This document shows positions 57,665 through 64,000 of a DNA stretch of 64,000 bases, piece by piece. Positions within the stretch are counted from its first letter, which is position 1. Every line of letters starts with the position of its first letter. The notes under the pieces are model-generated. The model was given only the letters and a program-made list of their open reading frames with translations. It did not search any database and was not told where the DNA came from. The stretch is from Hoeflea algicola. GTDB lineage: Bacteria > Pseudomonadota > Alphaproteobacteria > Rhizobiales > Rhizobiaceae. A program made the translations under genes and the position numbers. The stretch is from the NCBI RefSeq assembly GCF_026619415.1, contig NZ_JAOVZR010000001.1, forward strand, positions 3,890,501-3,954,500, given 5' to 3'.

Positions 57665-57736
57665 ATATAAATTAGGCACCACCCTAAATGGCGCGCCAAC
57701 CTCTAATTCAGATAGCGCCCTGCCGCATTTCCCACG

Positions 57737-58081
57737 CTAGTCAGAGTTACAGGGGAATGCGTCATGGAAGGCACTCCACACTATGGAGGATGCCGATAGG
57801 TGCCATGTCTGTGGGTTGTCGCGAGTGTACTTGCACGCGACCTCATATAGTTGGCCACGGGACACTTCAGGGGCCACACAGGAACGGAGATCAGGTCTGT
57901 CCGTGTATCTCTGAGCGGTGGTGAAGCCATCATAGACGCCCAGAACATAACCGACCGCACCGGCGTTGTTCTCCTGACACCATTTGCTCAAGTCGTATCC
58001 GGTTACATATTCAGATCGCGCTGCCTGAGTTGTCGCCAAAAGGCTCATTGCGACAATCGCAAGTGTGAACTTTAAACCCAT
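57737..58081 (-). CDS. Secreted Rap1a/Tai-family protein
   Basis: 114 residues with a Sec signal (cleavage near 20-23, TTQAARSE). The mature part fits the Rap1a/Tai family (PF18602): YDLSKWCQENN, VGYVLGVYDGF, SRGQLYEVACKYTRDNP, HLSASSIVWSAFHDAFPC, with three or four cysteines for disulfides. Rap1a of Serratia is the immunity protein to a type VI amidase effector, but most relatives are untested. AAGGGG precedes ATG 58081. It faces the two-gene unit in the mini-island. Confidence 0.75.
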   Translation of the reverse strand: MGLKFTLAIVAMSLLATTQAARSEYVTGYDLSKWCQENNAGAVGYVLGVYDGFTTAQRYTDRPDLRSCVAPEVSRGQLYEVACKYTRDNPQTWHLSASSIVWSAFHDAFPCNSD

Positions 58082-58247
58082 CGTCTACGCCCCTTCGGTT
58101 CAGACCCGTGTTAGCCGCATTTCCCAACGCTCGCCTAAGCCTGCGTACAGTACCAGATTACCAGCATCTTGGACGCCGGTGTCCACGAATTTGCTTGGCG
58201 TAATCGTCTCATATATGCTCATTTAGGCTCTCTGCGTCTCACCTTTC

Positions 58248-58270
58248 TGACGGTATCGGTGACGGTATCG
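58248..58270. repeat. Tandem TGACGGTATCG sites, right end of the mini-island
   Basis: Two copies (58248-58258 and 58260-58270) one base apart, in direct orientation, 50 bases before the right 24-bp repeat. The same 11-mer occurs at the left end in both orientations. Confidence 0.75.
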
Positions 58271-58319
58271 AGAAAATGGAAAGCGAAAAGCGCAGCAAAA
58301 ACAATGACTTAGCGTTGAA

Positions 58320-58343
58320 TTCGATTCCCTTCACCCGCTCCAT
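58320..58343 (+). repeat. attR-type direct repeat (copy 2 of 24 bp)
   Basis: Identical to the tRNA-Gly 3' end at 56771-56794, without the rest of the tRNA around it. It marks the right border of the mini-island. Confidence 0.85.
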
Positions 58344-58528
58344 CGCTCCCGGCGCTATGATGCCTGTATCCGGGGAATGCTCCCCGTCGTGGTTCTCGGC
58401 AGGGTGCGGCGTCTTTTCCCACAGATGCGGTCTTATGTATCAAAAGCACCAAGCCCGATTCCGAAAGGAGGCGGTGATGTAGGGGCGGCGGCGTGAGAGC
58501 GCGCGCGGCGTGGGCCGTGGTGGTGGCA

Positions 58529-59373
58529 CTATGTGGAATTATTTCCATCGTCACAGTACATCAAAGTGCCATCGTCATTGCTGGTAGTGTAGAAAAATCG
58601 GAAATCTGTAGCTCTGCTTACTCCAAAGCAATCCTCATAGGTAACGGTTCCGTAGATATAAAATGCAAAGTTCCCGCTTCGCATTCTTTTTTCTGCACGG
58701 CGGTGAAATTATCAGCCGTTTTTCCAAAGAGAACTGGCACTCTAAGGCCACCATTAAGAACCCCCATAGGATTAATCTTGTCGTCGGGCGGGAGCAGGGT
58801 CGTAGTCAATGGGTATTCAGCGAAGCGAGAATTAGTCCAGCAACTGACGTTGTAAGCCGGCGTTTGCCCGGTATTTTCGATGCGAATGTCATACCGAAGT
58901 TTGGTTTTAGAGTCCTTGACTGGGCTGAGAACCCCACCCGGAACCGCGACGTAGGCTCGAAGTTGGCGTTTAGCTGTGTCTCTGGCTATCCAGTTAGCCC
59001 AGAATGCAGCCCCCAAAGAGCCAAAAACGAGAATGGTGCCAGCAGTAGCCAAACCGAGTTGCCACCACGATATAAATACGATGCGCTCAGTCGATTCCGC
59101 CATAGATTGCTGAGCGGTGAGGTCATCGCGCTCACGCTGGTCGGAATCAGCTTCGCGGCGCTCGGCGCGTTCGGCATTTTCGGCATCTTCTATTATGATG
59201 ATAGGAATCGCAAATTGGCCTGTGGTGCGATCATATTCCCTTGCGCTCTGGTCACCACCATTTTCTATGGGTGGGCGGTCAGCGGTAGATGGGACGGGGT
59301 ATTGTGCTTTTGCTTCGCTGGTTAGTGCGGCTAATCCAAATGCAATGAAGATGATCCAATAGCGCTTAGACAT
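58529..59373 (-). pseudogene. Membrane protein of unknown function, frameshifted near its C terminus
   Basis: Signal peptide (1-23), a charged segment rich in Glu/Arg (about 60-95), one membrane helix (LGLATAGTILVFGSLGAAFW, about 107-126) and a periplasmic or cytosolic domain with RAYVAVPGG and NTGQTPAYNV. As read it stops at 58618 after ISTEPLPMRIALE. One more T in the run at 58660-58663 would instead give FIYGTVTYEDCFG and an end at 58529 with YCDDGNNST, which is the ending such proteins normally have. So a one-base deletion, or a read error, has cut the tail. Family members are common on islands. Confidence 0.7.
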
Positions 59374-59567
59374 TGAAGTAGAAATGCCGCCGTGAATTTG
59401 CCCCGCGAGAGCTTATTACGGACGTTCACCTCCTTCTCGTCAACTCCTAATTGCGCCAGCCTTTCGACTAACCCCGCGTAGGTTACGCCCTTACGCTTCA
59501 ATTCCGCCTTTAGGAGGTTGGCGGCTTTCATTTCCCAATCTGTTTTTTCTGCCATTGTATCGCTCAC
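59331..59567 (-). CDS. DUF6471 domain protein
   Basis: 78 residues or 74 if started at ATG 59555. DWEMKAANLLKAELKRKGVT, LVERLAQLGVDE and NKLSRGKFTAAFLLQCLSAI are the DUF6471 marks, a small helix-turn-helix-like fold of unknown role found on plasmids and islands. Its end overlaps the start of the membrane-protein gene by 43 bases, which suggests coupled translation. Confidence 0.75.
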   Translation of the reverse strand: MSDTMAEKTDWEMKAANLLKAELKRKGVTYAGLVERLAQLGVDEKEVNVRNKLSRGKFTAAFLLQCLSAIGSSSLHLD

Positions 59568-59659
59568 GTTGCAAAAAGTAACATATGCGATACGTATGCC
59601 CTTGCATGCAGTGCGTCAACGTACTATATACGTTACATAGGTAACGGAAACAGTACGTC

Positions 59660-60629
59660 ATGGCTCAACATTTTCTCCTTTCGGCTCAGGCCCGCACACT
59701 CTCCCTCAAGGAAATCTACAAGGGTGGTGAGGACAAGGCTTATCAGGCTTTCAAAAAGCTGCGTTGGGCTGCAACAGACGGCAACCCTGTTTGCCCGAAG
59801 TGCGGATGCCTGGACCATTACGAAATCAGCACCCGTCGCAAGTTCAAGTGCGCCGCTTGTCATGCTCAGTTCAGCGTGACTTCGGGCACCATCTTTGCAA
59901 GCCGCAAGATGGACTTCACCGATCTGCTTGGCGCGGTCTGCATTTTCGTCAATGCCGTAAAGGGCCTTTCCGCTCTCCAGCTTTCCCGCGATCTGGACGT
60001 TCAGTACAAGACTGCATGGGTACTGGCACACAAGCTTCGCGAAGCTCTGTCTCTGGAAATTCAGGACAACACCCCGCTTGAAGACGACGTTGAGGTTGAT
60101 GGTTGCTACGTTGGTGGCCATATCCGCCCTGAGAACCGCAAGGAAGACCGTAAGGACCGCCGGTCTGGCAGAACACCAGACCGGCAAGCGCCGCGTTGTG
60201 GTGGCCTTCCGTGAGCGTCTGGGCCGCACACGTCCTTTCGTCACCATGTCAGAAGCCGATGGCGTTGAACTGGCAAAGCAGCACGTTGATCGTCTGGCAA
60301 TCATGCATGCCGACGAAGCCAGCCATTGGGACATGCTGCATTCTGGTTGGGACACCGAGCGGGTCAATCACTCGGTCAACTACAGCGACCACGGCAAGCA
60401 CACCAATTGGGTTGAGAGCTATTTCAGCCGCCTTCGCCGCATGGTGACTGGCCAGCACCACCACGTTTCGCCGCAGTACCTTCACCAGTACGCAAACCAC
60501 GCCGCATGGTTGGAAGACAACCGCCGCAATTCAAACGGCGAAAACGCCGCTGACGTTCTCGGTAAAGCGATGGCTCATGGTGTCAGCCGGGTTTGGAAGG
60601 GGTATTGGCAGCGGTCACAAAAAGGCTGA
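59660..60629 (+). pseudogene. IS1595-family (ISXO2-like) transposase with a one-base insertion
   Basis: N-terminal zinc ribbon (CPKCGCLDHY, FKCAACHAQFSVTSGTIF), then the ISXO2 catalytic region (VEVDGCYVGGHIRPENRK), then in another frame AEHQTGKRRVVVAFRERLG, NHSVNYSDHGKHTNWVESYF and QYLHQYANHAAW. The shift lies near 60160-60166 (CGGTCTGG) and equals one inserted base. The first and second parts together are a full transposase, so the break is recent. No terminal repeats were identified. Confidence 0.85.
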
Positions 60630-60701
60630 TAGGGACCGCAACTAAAACCATTGCAAAAGTTGCATTGCATCTTTCATTAACCTTATACGTTTGCTAGAAA
60701 A

Positions 60702-61259
60702 TTGGAATCGGCAGATAAATTCAGGTTGATGTGCTTCATGCCAGATGACTTAGATGAGACTTTCGGAGTCCTCAGAGGGGCGGAAAGAATAGAAGAGTGG
60801 GAGAATGGTAGGAGCCCGCTTTCCTTATCGTCCCTTGACACAGAGCTAGCTCAGAGGCTTGCTGAATTGAGTCGTATTGTACAGTCAAACCTGCTCAAGC
60901 CAGCGGCGAGAACGCAAAGCTACATCTGGGCTGTCACCGAGGATGGCTCCATAAAAATTTCTGTCGAAGAGCTATCTATCCGACAGCCAGAGGCAACCTT
61001 TTCTGGGTATCCGAGAAGAAGGGGCTACAAACATCCATCGGAAGACAAGAAGTTGGGGCACCCTACACTGCTAGACGGCCAAAAAGCGAGGATCGCCGGT
61101 GAGTTGGCTTTCGACGAAAAAGAGGGCGGACTGCATTGGGTCTTGAACGCTAGCTCCGGTCGATATTGTCGCCACATGCCGCCATCAGAAAAACAAATTC
61201 AGAATGTAGCTGCGCGTTTTTTGGAACTCGGAGTTGATGTGAGCGTTGACTTGGACTAG
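60702..61259 (+). CDS. Unknown island protein
   Basis: 185 residues from TTG 60702, or 176 from ATG 60729. No membrane segment or signal. The C-terminal half has GHPTLLDGQKARIAGELAF, HWVLNASSGRYCR and VAARFLELGVDV, a pattern I have the impression is shared by unannotated proteins but cannot name. Lower GC than the chromosome genes. 74 bp before the next small gene on the same strand. Confidence 0.55.
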   Translation: MESADKFRLMCFMPDDLDETFGVLRGAERIEEWENGRSPLSLSSLDTELAQRLAELSRIVQSNLLKPAARTQSYIWAVTEDGSIKISVEELSIRQPEATFSGYPRRRGYKHPSEDKKLGHPTLLDGQKARIAGELAFDEKEGGLHWVLNASSGRYCRHMPPSEKQIQNVAARFLELGVDVSVDLD

Positions 61260-61333
61260 GTAAAGTTGTTTCGTTAACATTCGCGCAAGTTTTGGCTCAT
61301 AATCTACGCGCGATATAACCGGGGAGAAATAAA

Positions 61334-61639
61334 ATGACGGCGTACCTTTTGCCTCATTTGAGCACTTTTCGTCCGAGTGATCGAGACATCTTAGATAAGG
61401 CTCTTTCCGACCTTGACCAGCGTGAGGTGGCATTAACTGCCATCAAAGACTTCATCATTGTCTGGGAAGAAGCTGATTGGCTAGAAGCCTATTCTATTGA
61501 AAGGATTGGTAAATGGCTAGGAAAGTACCAAAGCTGTGAAGTTACGGACGATCTACGGAGTTGGGCAGAGTCTGACCTGACAGAAGCGCGCAGGGCTTTG
61601 TTGAGCGGCATAGAACAAGGTATGATGGTTGCTGCATGA
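61334..61639 (+). CDS. Unknown small helical protein
   Basis: 101 residues, predicted mostly helical and acidic, no signal or membrane part. GGGGAG lies nine bases before the ATG. Together with the 185-residue gene upstream it forms a two-gene unit closed by a terminator at 61679-61711. I do not recognise it; a toxin-antitoxin or immunity pair is possible but unsupported. Confidence 0.55.
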   Translation: MTAYLLPHLSTFRPSDRDILDKALSDLDQREVALTAIKDFIIVWEEADWLEAYSIERIGKWLGKYQSCEVTDDLRSWAESDLTEARRALLSGIEQGMMVAA

Positions 61640-61678
61640 CCGCCCTATGTATTTTATACCACGTCTCCATCCCGAACT

Positions 61679-61711
61679 GCCGCCCGCACCTTAAGGGCGG
61701 CGTTTAATTTT
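61679..61711 (+). terminator. Hairpin terminator after the unknown gene pair
   Basis: GCCGCCC (61679-61685) pairs with GGGCGGC (61695-61701), followed by GTTTAATTTT. It ends the plus-strand pair and overlaps the end of the convergent minus-strand gene. Confidence 0.7.
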
Positions 61712-62155
61712 CCAAGCCTGACTTCCATTCCCCGCCTCACAGATCCCCGGCACCTGCTGGCATATCTTCCGCACCCGGTTGATGCGTGACCTCCCGGTCT
61801 CCCCCGGCGGCAATGTCAGCCCCTTGGCTTCAAAAACAGCAACAGTCAGTTCCCGCGTGAGCATTGGCGCTTGTACCTTGCGCAGAACGTCCAGCACAGC
61901 CCGCAACAGTTCGCCCCGCCCGAATGACGGGTTGCGTTTGAAATCGCGTGAGACGGCTTCTATGTCGCCGCTATAGCCAAGGACGTTGAGCAGTACGCGG
62001 TCAATCGCGGCAATGTCTGATCGGATGGTTTCAATGTCGCCATCTTCAAGCCTGAGAGAGCGCAGGCATTTAGACCTGGCTGTAAACAGACCGTTGATGG
62101 TGATGGCATAGCCGCGTGTCCGCTGGCGGGATATGTTGTGTTTGGCTCTAGGCAT
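61691..62155 (-). CDS. Unknown protein, probable accessory gene
   Basis: 154 residues from ATG 62155. The frame extends to 62236 but upstream codons run into the glycosyltransferase end. Basic N terminus, then ARSKCLRSLRLEDGDIETIR and FGRGELLRAVLDVLRKVQAP, LTRELTVAVFEAKGL, which read like a small helical DNA-related domain with a possible winged helix at the end. Family unknown to me. The ribosome site is weak. Confidence 0.5.
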   Translation of the reverse strand: MPRAKHNISRQRTRGYAITINGLFTARSKCLRSLRLEDGDIETIRSDIAAIDRVLLNVLGYSGDIEAVSRDFKRNPSFGRGELLRAVLDVLRKVQAPMLTRELTVAVFEAKGLTLPPGETGRSRINRVRKICQQVPGICEAGNGSQAWKIKRRP

Positions 62156-62210
62156 GTGGGGATTGTAGGGAAAAGCGGCGTTTTGATCGTGCGGAATCTT
62201 GGTGCTTTTG

Positions 62211-64000
62211 CTACATAAGACCGCACAGATGCGCATCTCGTCTCAATTGTGCCAGCGCCCGCCATCCGGCAAATGACATCAGCAGCCAATAGACTGGTGC
62301 CAGTAACAGCCAGCGGCATTTGAGCCGGCGGCGTTCATAGCCCGTGAATCCGCGCCATCCCATCGCTGCGAAGGTCAGGTAGCTGCCCGCTATGTTGTAC
62401 AGGTCGAGCCACATCAGCGTGGTGTGCAACGGCGATACTGTCGCCGTGGTCGCGAGCCAGGCCAGCGTCATGCAGACAAAGACGTACATCAACGGATGTG
62501 CGAGCGCCGAGACCAGCATCCCAGCAATCATCAACTGAAAGACAGCAAATCCGCCCATACCCAGGCTGCGGCAGGTTTTCAGTGGTTGGCGCATGATCAC
62601 CAGCCATGTCTGCGCCCAGCCCTTGAGCCACCGGGTGCGCTGCCGGGTCCACGCATCAAGCGCAACTGGCGCCGCCTCCACCGTGGCGCTGGCGATCGTG
62701 CCGGTGCGGTAGCCATGCGCATACAGTCGCAAGCCTAGATCGGCATCTTCGGTCACATTGTGGGGATCCCACCCGCCGACGGCTTCAAGTGCTGCGCGCC
62801 GGAAATGGTTGGAGGTGCCACCCAGCGGTATCGGCATGCCGGTGCGGGCAAGAAACGGGATCAGCACCCGGAAAAGCCCGCTGTATTCGAGCGCGAACAG
62901 CCCGCTGATCCAGTTGGTGCGCATGTTGGCGATGGCGAGCGGCGCCTGCAGGCACGCCAGGCGGTCATCGCCCAGGGCAAATCGAGCCGAGGCTTCCCGC
63001 AATTGCCGCGGCGCGGGCTTGTCTTCTGCGTCATAGACAGCAACCAGCGATCCGCGCGCACCCTTGAACGCGTATTGCAGCGCCTTTGGCTTGGTGCGCG
63101 GGCCGAAATCGGGAACCATGACGATTTCGCACTCGGGTCCGAGAGCCTGTGCCTCAAGCGCCGCGAGTGTCGTCCTGTCTCCGACCTCGCAGATGTATTT
63201 GATGTCGAGCCGGCTTTTGGGCCAGTCCAGCGCATCAATTCGCGAAACGATTGCGGGCACCATCTCGGCTTCATCCAGCAGTGCGATCAACACCGTATAG
63301 ATAGGCAGCGGCATTGCCGCTGGCTGATGTGCAACCCGGTGTGCCGGTTTGATCACCGACGCCGCCAGTGCGGTCAGGCGCAACATTATGCCGCCGGAGA
63401 AAAACAGGGTCAGAACCACATGCAGCGCGAGCAGCGCCATGACCGGGTGCAGCAATAATCCGGCCAAGCCAAGGCACAGCACCAACGCCAGCACAAAACC
63501 CTGCGCCCCGGTCAGGACCTGTCTGGCACTGGCATGACGATAATCCTGATCGAGCTGGAAGGTTGTCTGTCGCACCCGATCATCCGCTGCGGCCTGCCAG
63601 ACCGCCTTGCGGATGGTGGCGGGCGAGGCGACGGCCAGACCGCCGCGCAGCTCCGGCGTTGCGGCAAGTCGCGCATTCTCCGCCTCAAGTCGGCGCGCTT
63701 CAGGAACGATCACCGTCAATTGTCGGCCGTCGCGCCACAGTCGAAGCGGCCCGTCGCGATGAAGCAGCGTGTCCATTGAGGGAAGTCGGACCACTTCCGC
63801 CGGGTCAATCCGGTCGATAAAGTTCAACCCCAGTTCGCCCGCCAGCCAGCGGTAGTACAGTTCCGGTTCGATCAGGCCTTCGGCCAGAAGCTCTTTTTCG
63901 ACAGTGGTGGCATTAGCATTGGCTGCGGCCAGCGCGGCATCGACATGGGGTTTGCCGATGCCGCAATCGAGAAAAAACCGTGCCTCCCGTGTTTCTCTCT
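62211..64000 (-). CDS. Membrane glycosyltransferase, family 2 (5' end outside the window)
   Basis: At least 596 codons, open to the window edge; ATG 63827 is internal. Order: an N-terminal domain like the GspE/MshEN N-terminal domain (ELLAEGLIEPELYYRWLAGE), a pair of membrane helices, a GT2 domain with YTVLIALLDEAEMVP, VYDAEDKP (DxD-like), GGTSNHFRR and TEDADLGLRLY, the QRTRW motif (TRQRTRWLKGW), then three or four membrane helices. Such proteins polymerise or export surface polysaccharide. The product cannot be told. Confidence 0.87.
   Translation of the reverse strand, partial: RETREARFFLDCGIGKPHVDAALAAANANATTVEKELLAEGLIEPELYYRWLAGELGLNFIDRIDPAEVVRLPSMDTLLHRDGPLRLWRDGRQLTVIVPEARRLEAENARLAATPELRGGLAVASPATIRKAVWQAAADDRVRQTTFQLDQDYRHASARQVLTGAQGFVLALVLCLGLAGLLLHPVMALLALHVVLTLFFSGGIMLRLTALAASVIKPAHRVAHQPAAMPLPIYTVLIALLDEAEMVPAIVSRIDALDWPKSRLDIKYICEVGDRTTLAALEAQALGPECEIVMVPDFGPRTKPKALQYAFKGARGSLVAVYDAEDKPAPRQLREASARFALGDDRLACLQAPLAIANMRTNWISGLFALEYSGLFRVLIPFLARTGMPIPLGGTSNHFRRAALEAVGGWDPHNVTEDADLGLRLYAHGYRTGTIASATVEAAPVALDAWTRQRTRWLKGWAQTWLVIMRQPLKTCRSLGMGGFAVFQLMIAGMLVSALAHPLMYVFVCMTLAWLATTATVSPLHTTLMWLDLYNIAGSYLTFAAMGWRGFTGYERRRLKCRWLLLAPVYWLLMSFAGWRALAQLRRDAHLCGLM

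Larger units (their letters stand above)
56771..58343 (+). mobile_element. 1.5-kb integrative mini-island in tRNA-Gly, without integrase
   Basis: A 24-bp perfect direct repeat beginning TTCGATTCCC and ending CGCTCCAT bounds the element at 56771-56794 (inside tRNA-Gly) and 58320-58343. Near both ends stand copies of TGACGGTATCG, as arm-type sites for an integrase would. Inside are two coupled small genes and a secreted Rap1a-like gene, and no recombinase frame. The 420 bases at 56795-57213 hold the left sites and an AT-rich promoter region only. It may be moved in trans by an integrase elsewhere, or be what is left after a deletion. Confidence 0.8.
58082..58528. other. Right end of the mini-island and junction
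   Basis: Holds the tandem 11-mers (58248-58270) and the second 24-bp repeat (58320-58343). From 58344 the sequence turns GC-rich, with an AAAGGAGG-like site at 58461-58473 followed at once by GTGATGTAG, so no real gene follows it. Nothing else is supported. Confidence 0.5.

Noticed and set aside
62156..62236. Longer start of the unknown gene at 61691-62155
   Set aside because: The extra codons overlap the end of the glycosyltransferase gene and have no coding character; ATG 62155 is the better start.
1..64000. CRISPR arrays and cas genes
   Set aside because: No regularly spaced repeats were seen; the only short repeats are the attachment repeats and the 11-mers of the mini-island.

Overview
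The window is chromosomal DNA of a GC-rich alphaproteobacterium, most likely a marine member of the Rhizobiales close to Hoeflea-like lineages. The evidence is a GcrA regulator with clustered GANTC sites, an EcfG-type stress promoter, a SAM-II riboswitch on metZ, a pst-phoU-phoB locus, a long dCTP deaminase, and a set of salt-related genes (ectoine synthesis, trehalose synthesis, TrkH, a CLC protein and a bacterial voltage-gated sodium channel). The genus is inferred, not shown.

Layout. 1-3987: the end of a genomic island, with an IS66 element that cut a GHKL ATPase gene (also carrying an in-frame amber stop) and a 3' tRNA-Thr fragment that looks like the island's attachment site. 4152-8810: ectoine cluster ectR / ectA-ectB-ectC-ask. 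8922-11449: insertion-sequence graveyard (IS1380 with two single-base deletions, IS256 fragment) around one small secreted cysteine-rich protein. 11638-22000: CLC protein, RidA with an aminotransferase, a haloacid dehalogenase, otsB-otsA behind an EcfG-type promoter, two cell-wall enzymes, an arginine-rich Tat-exported protein and a HerA-like ATPase. 22279-26139: a nucleotide-sugar cluster from which the CDP-glucose 4,6-dehydratase gene has been almost completely deleted. 26280-38155: housekeeping metabolism (D-amino acid aminotransferase, SDR, pyrC-pyrE-fructokinase, pgi, fadD, galactose dehydrogenase, ppk2, fumC). 38290-46076: phosphate regulon phoR-pstSCAB-phoU-phoB, in which phoR is frameshifted in a run of C, with a Pho box before pstS and a terminator after phoB. 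46139-56593: gcrA, argD-argF-hslO, trkH/apaG, a CDP-alcohol phosphotransferase, metZ with its riboswitch, dcd and the sodium channel.

56720-62236 is accessory DNA. A complete tRNA-Gly(CCC) is followed by a 1.5-kb element bounded by a 24-bp direct repeat of the tRNA 3' end. It has repeated 11-bp sites near both ends but no integrase. It carries an unknown gene coupled to a 49-residue protein made almost only of four CxxCxGxG zinc motifs, plus a secreted Rap1a/Tai-like protein. Beyond it lie a frameshifted membrane protein, a DUF6471 gene, a frameshifted IS1595 transposase and three unknown small genes. The window ends inside a membrane glycosyltransferase.

The points most worth checking are the integrase-less mini-island with its free-standing DnaJ-type zinc protein, and the metZ leader, where a SAM-II aptamer strand is perfectly complementary to the 3' arm of a downstream terminator. 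Several breaks are single-base changes, some in homopolymers (phoR, the 58.6-kb membrane protein), so sequencing error must be excluded before they are read as biology.
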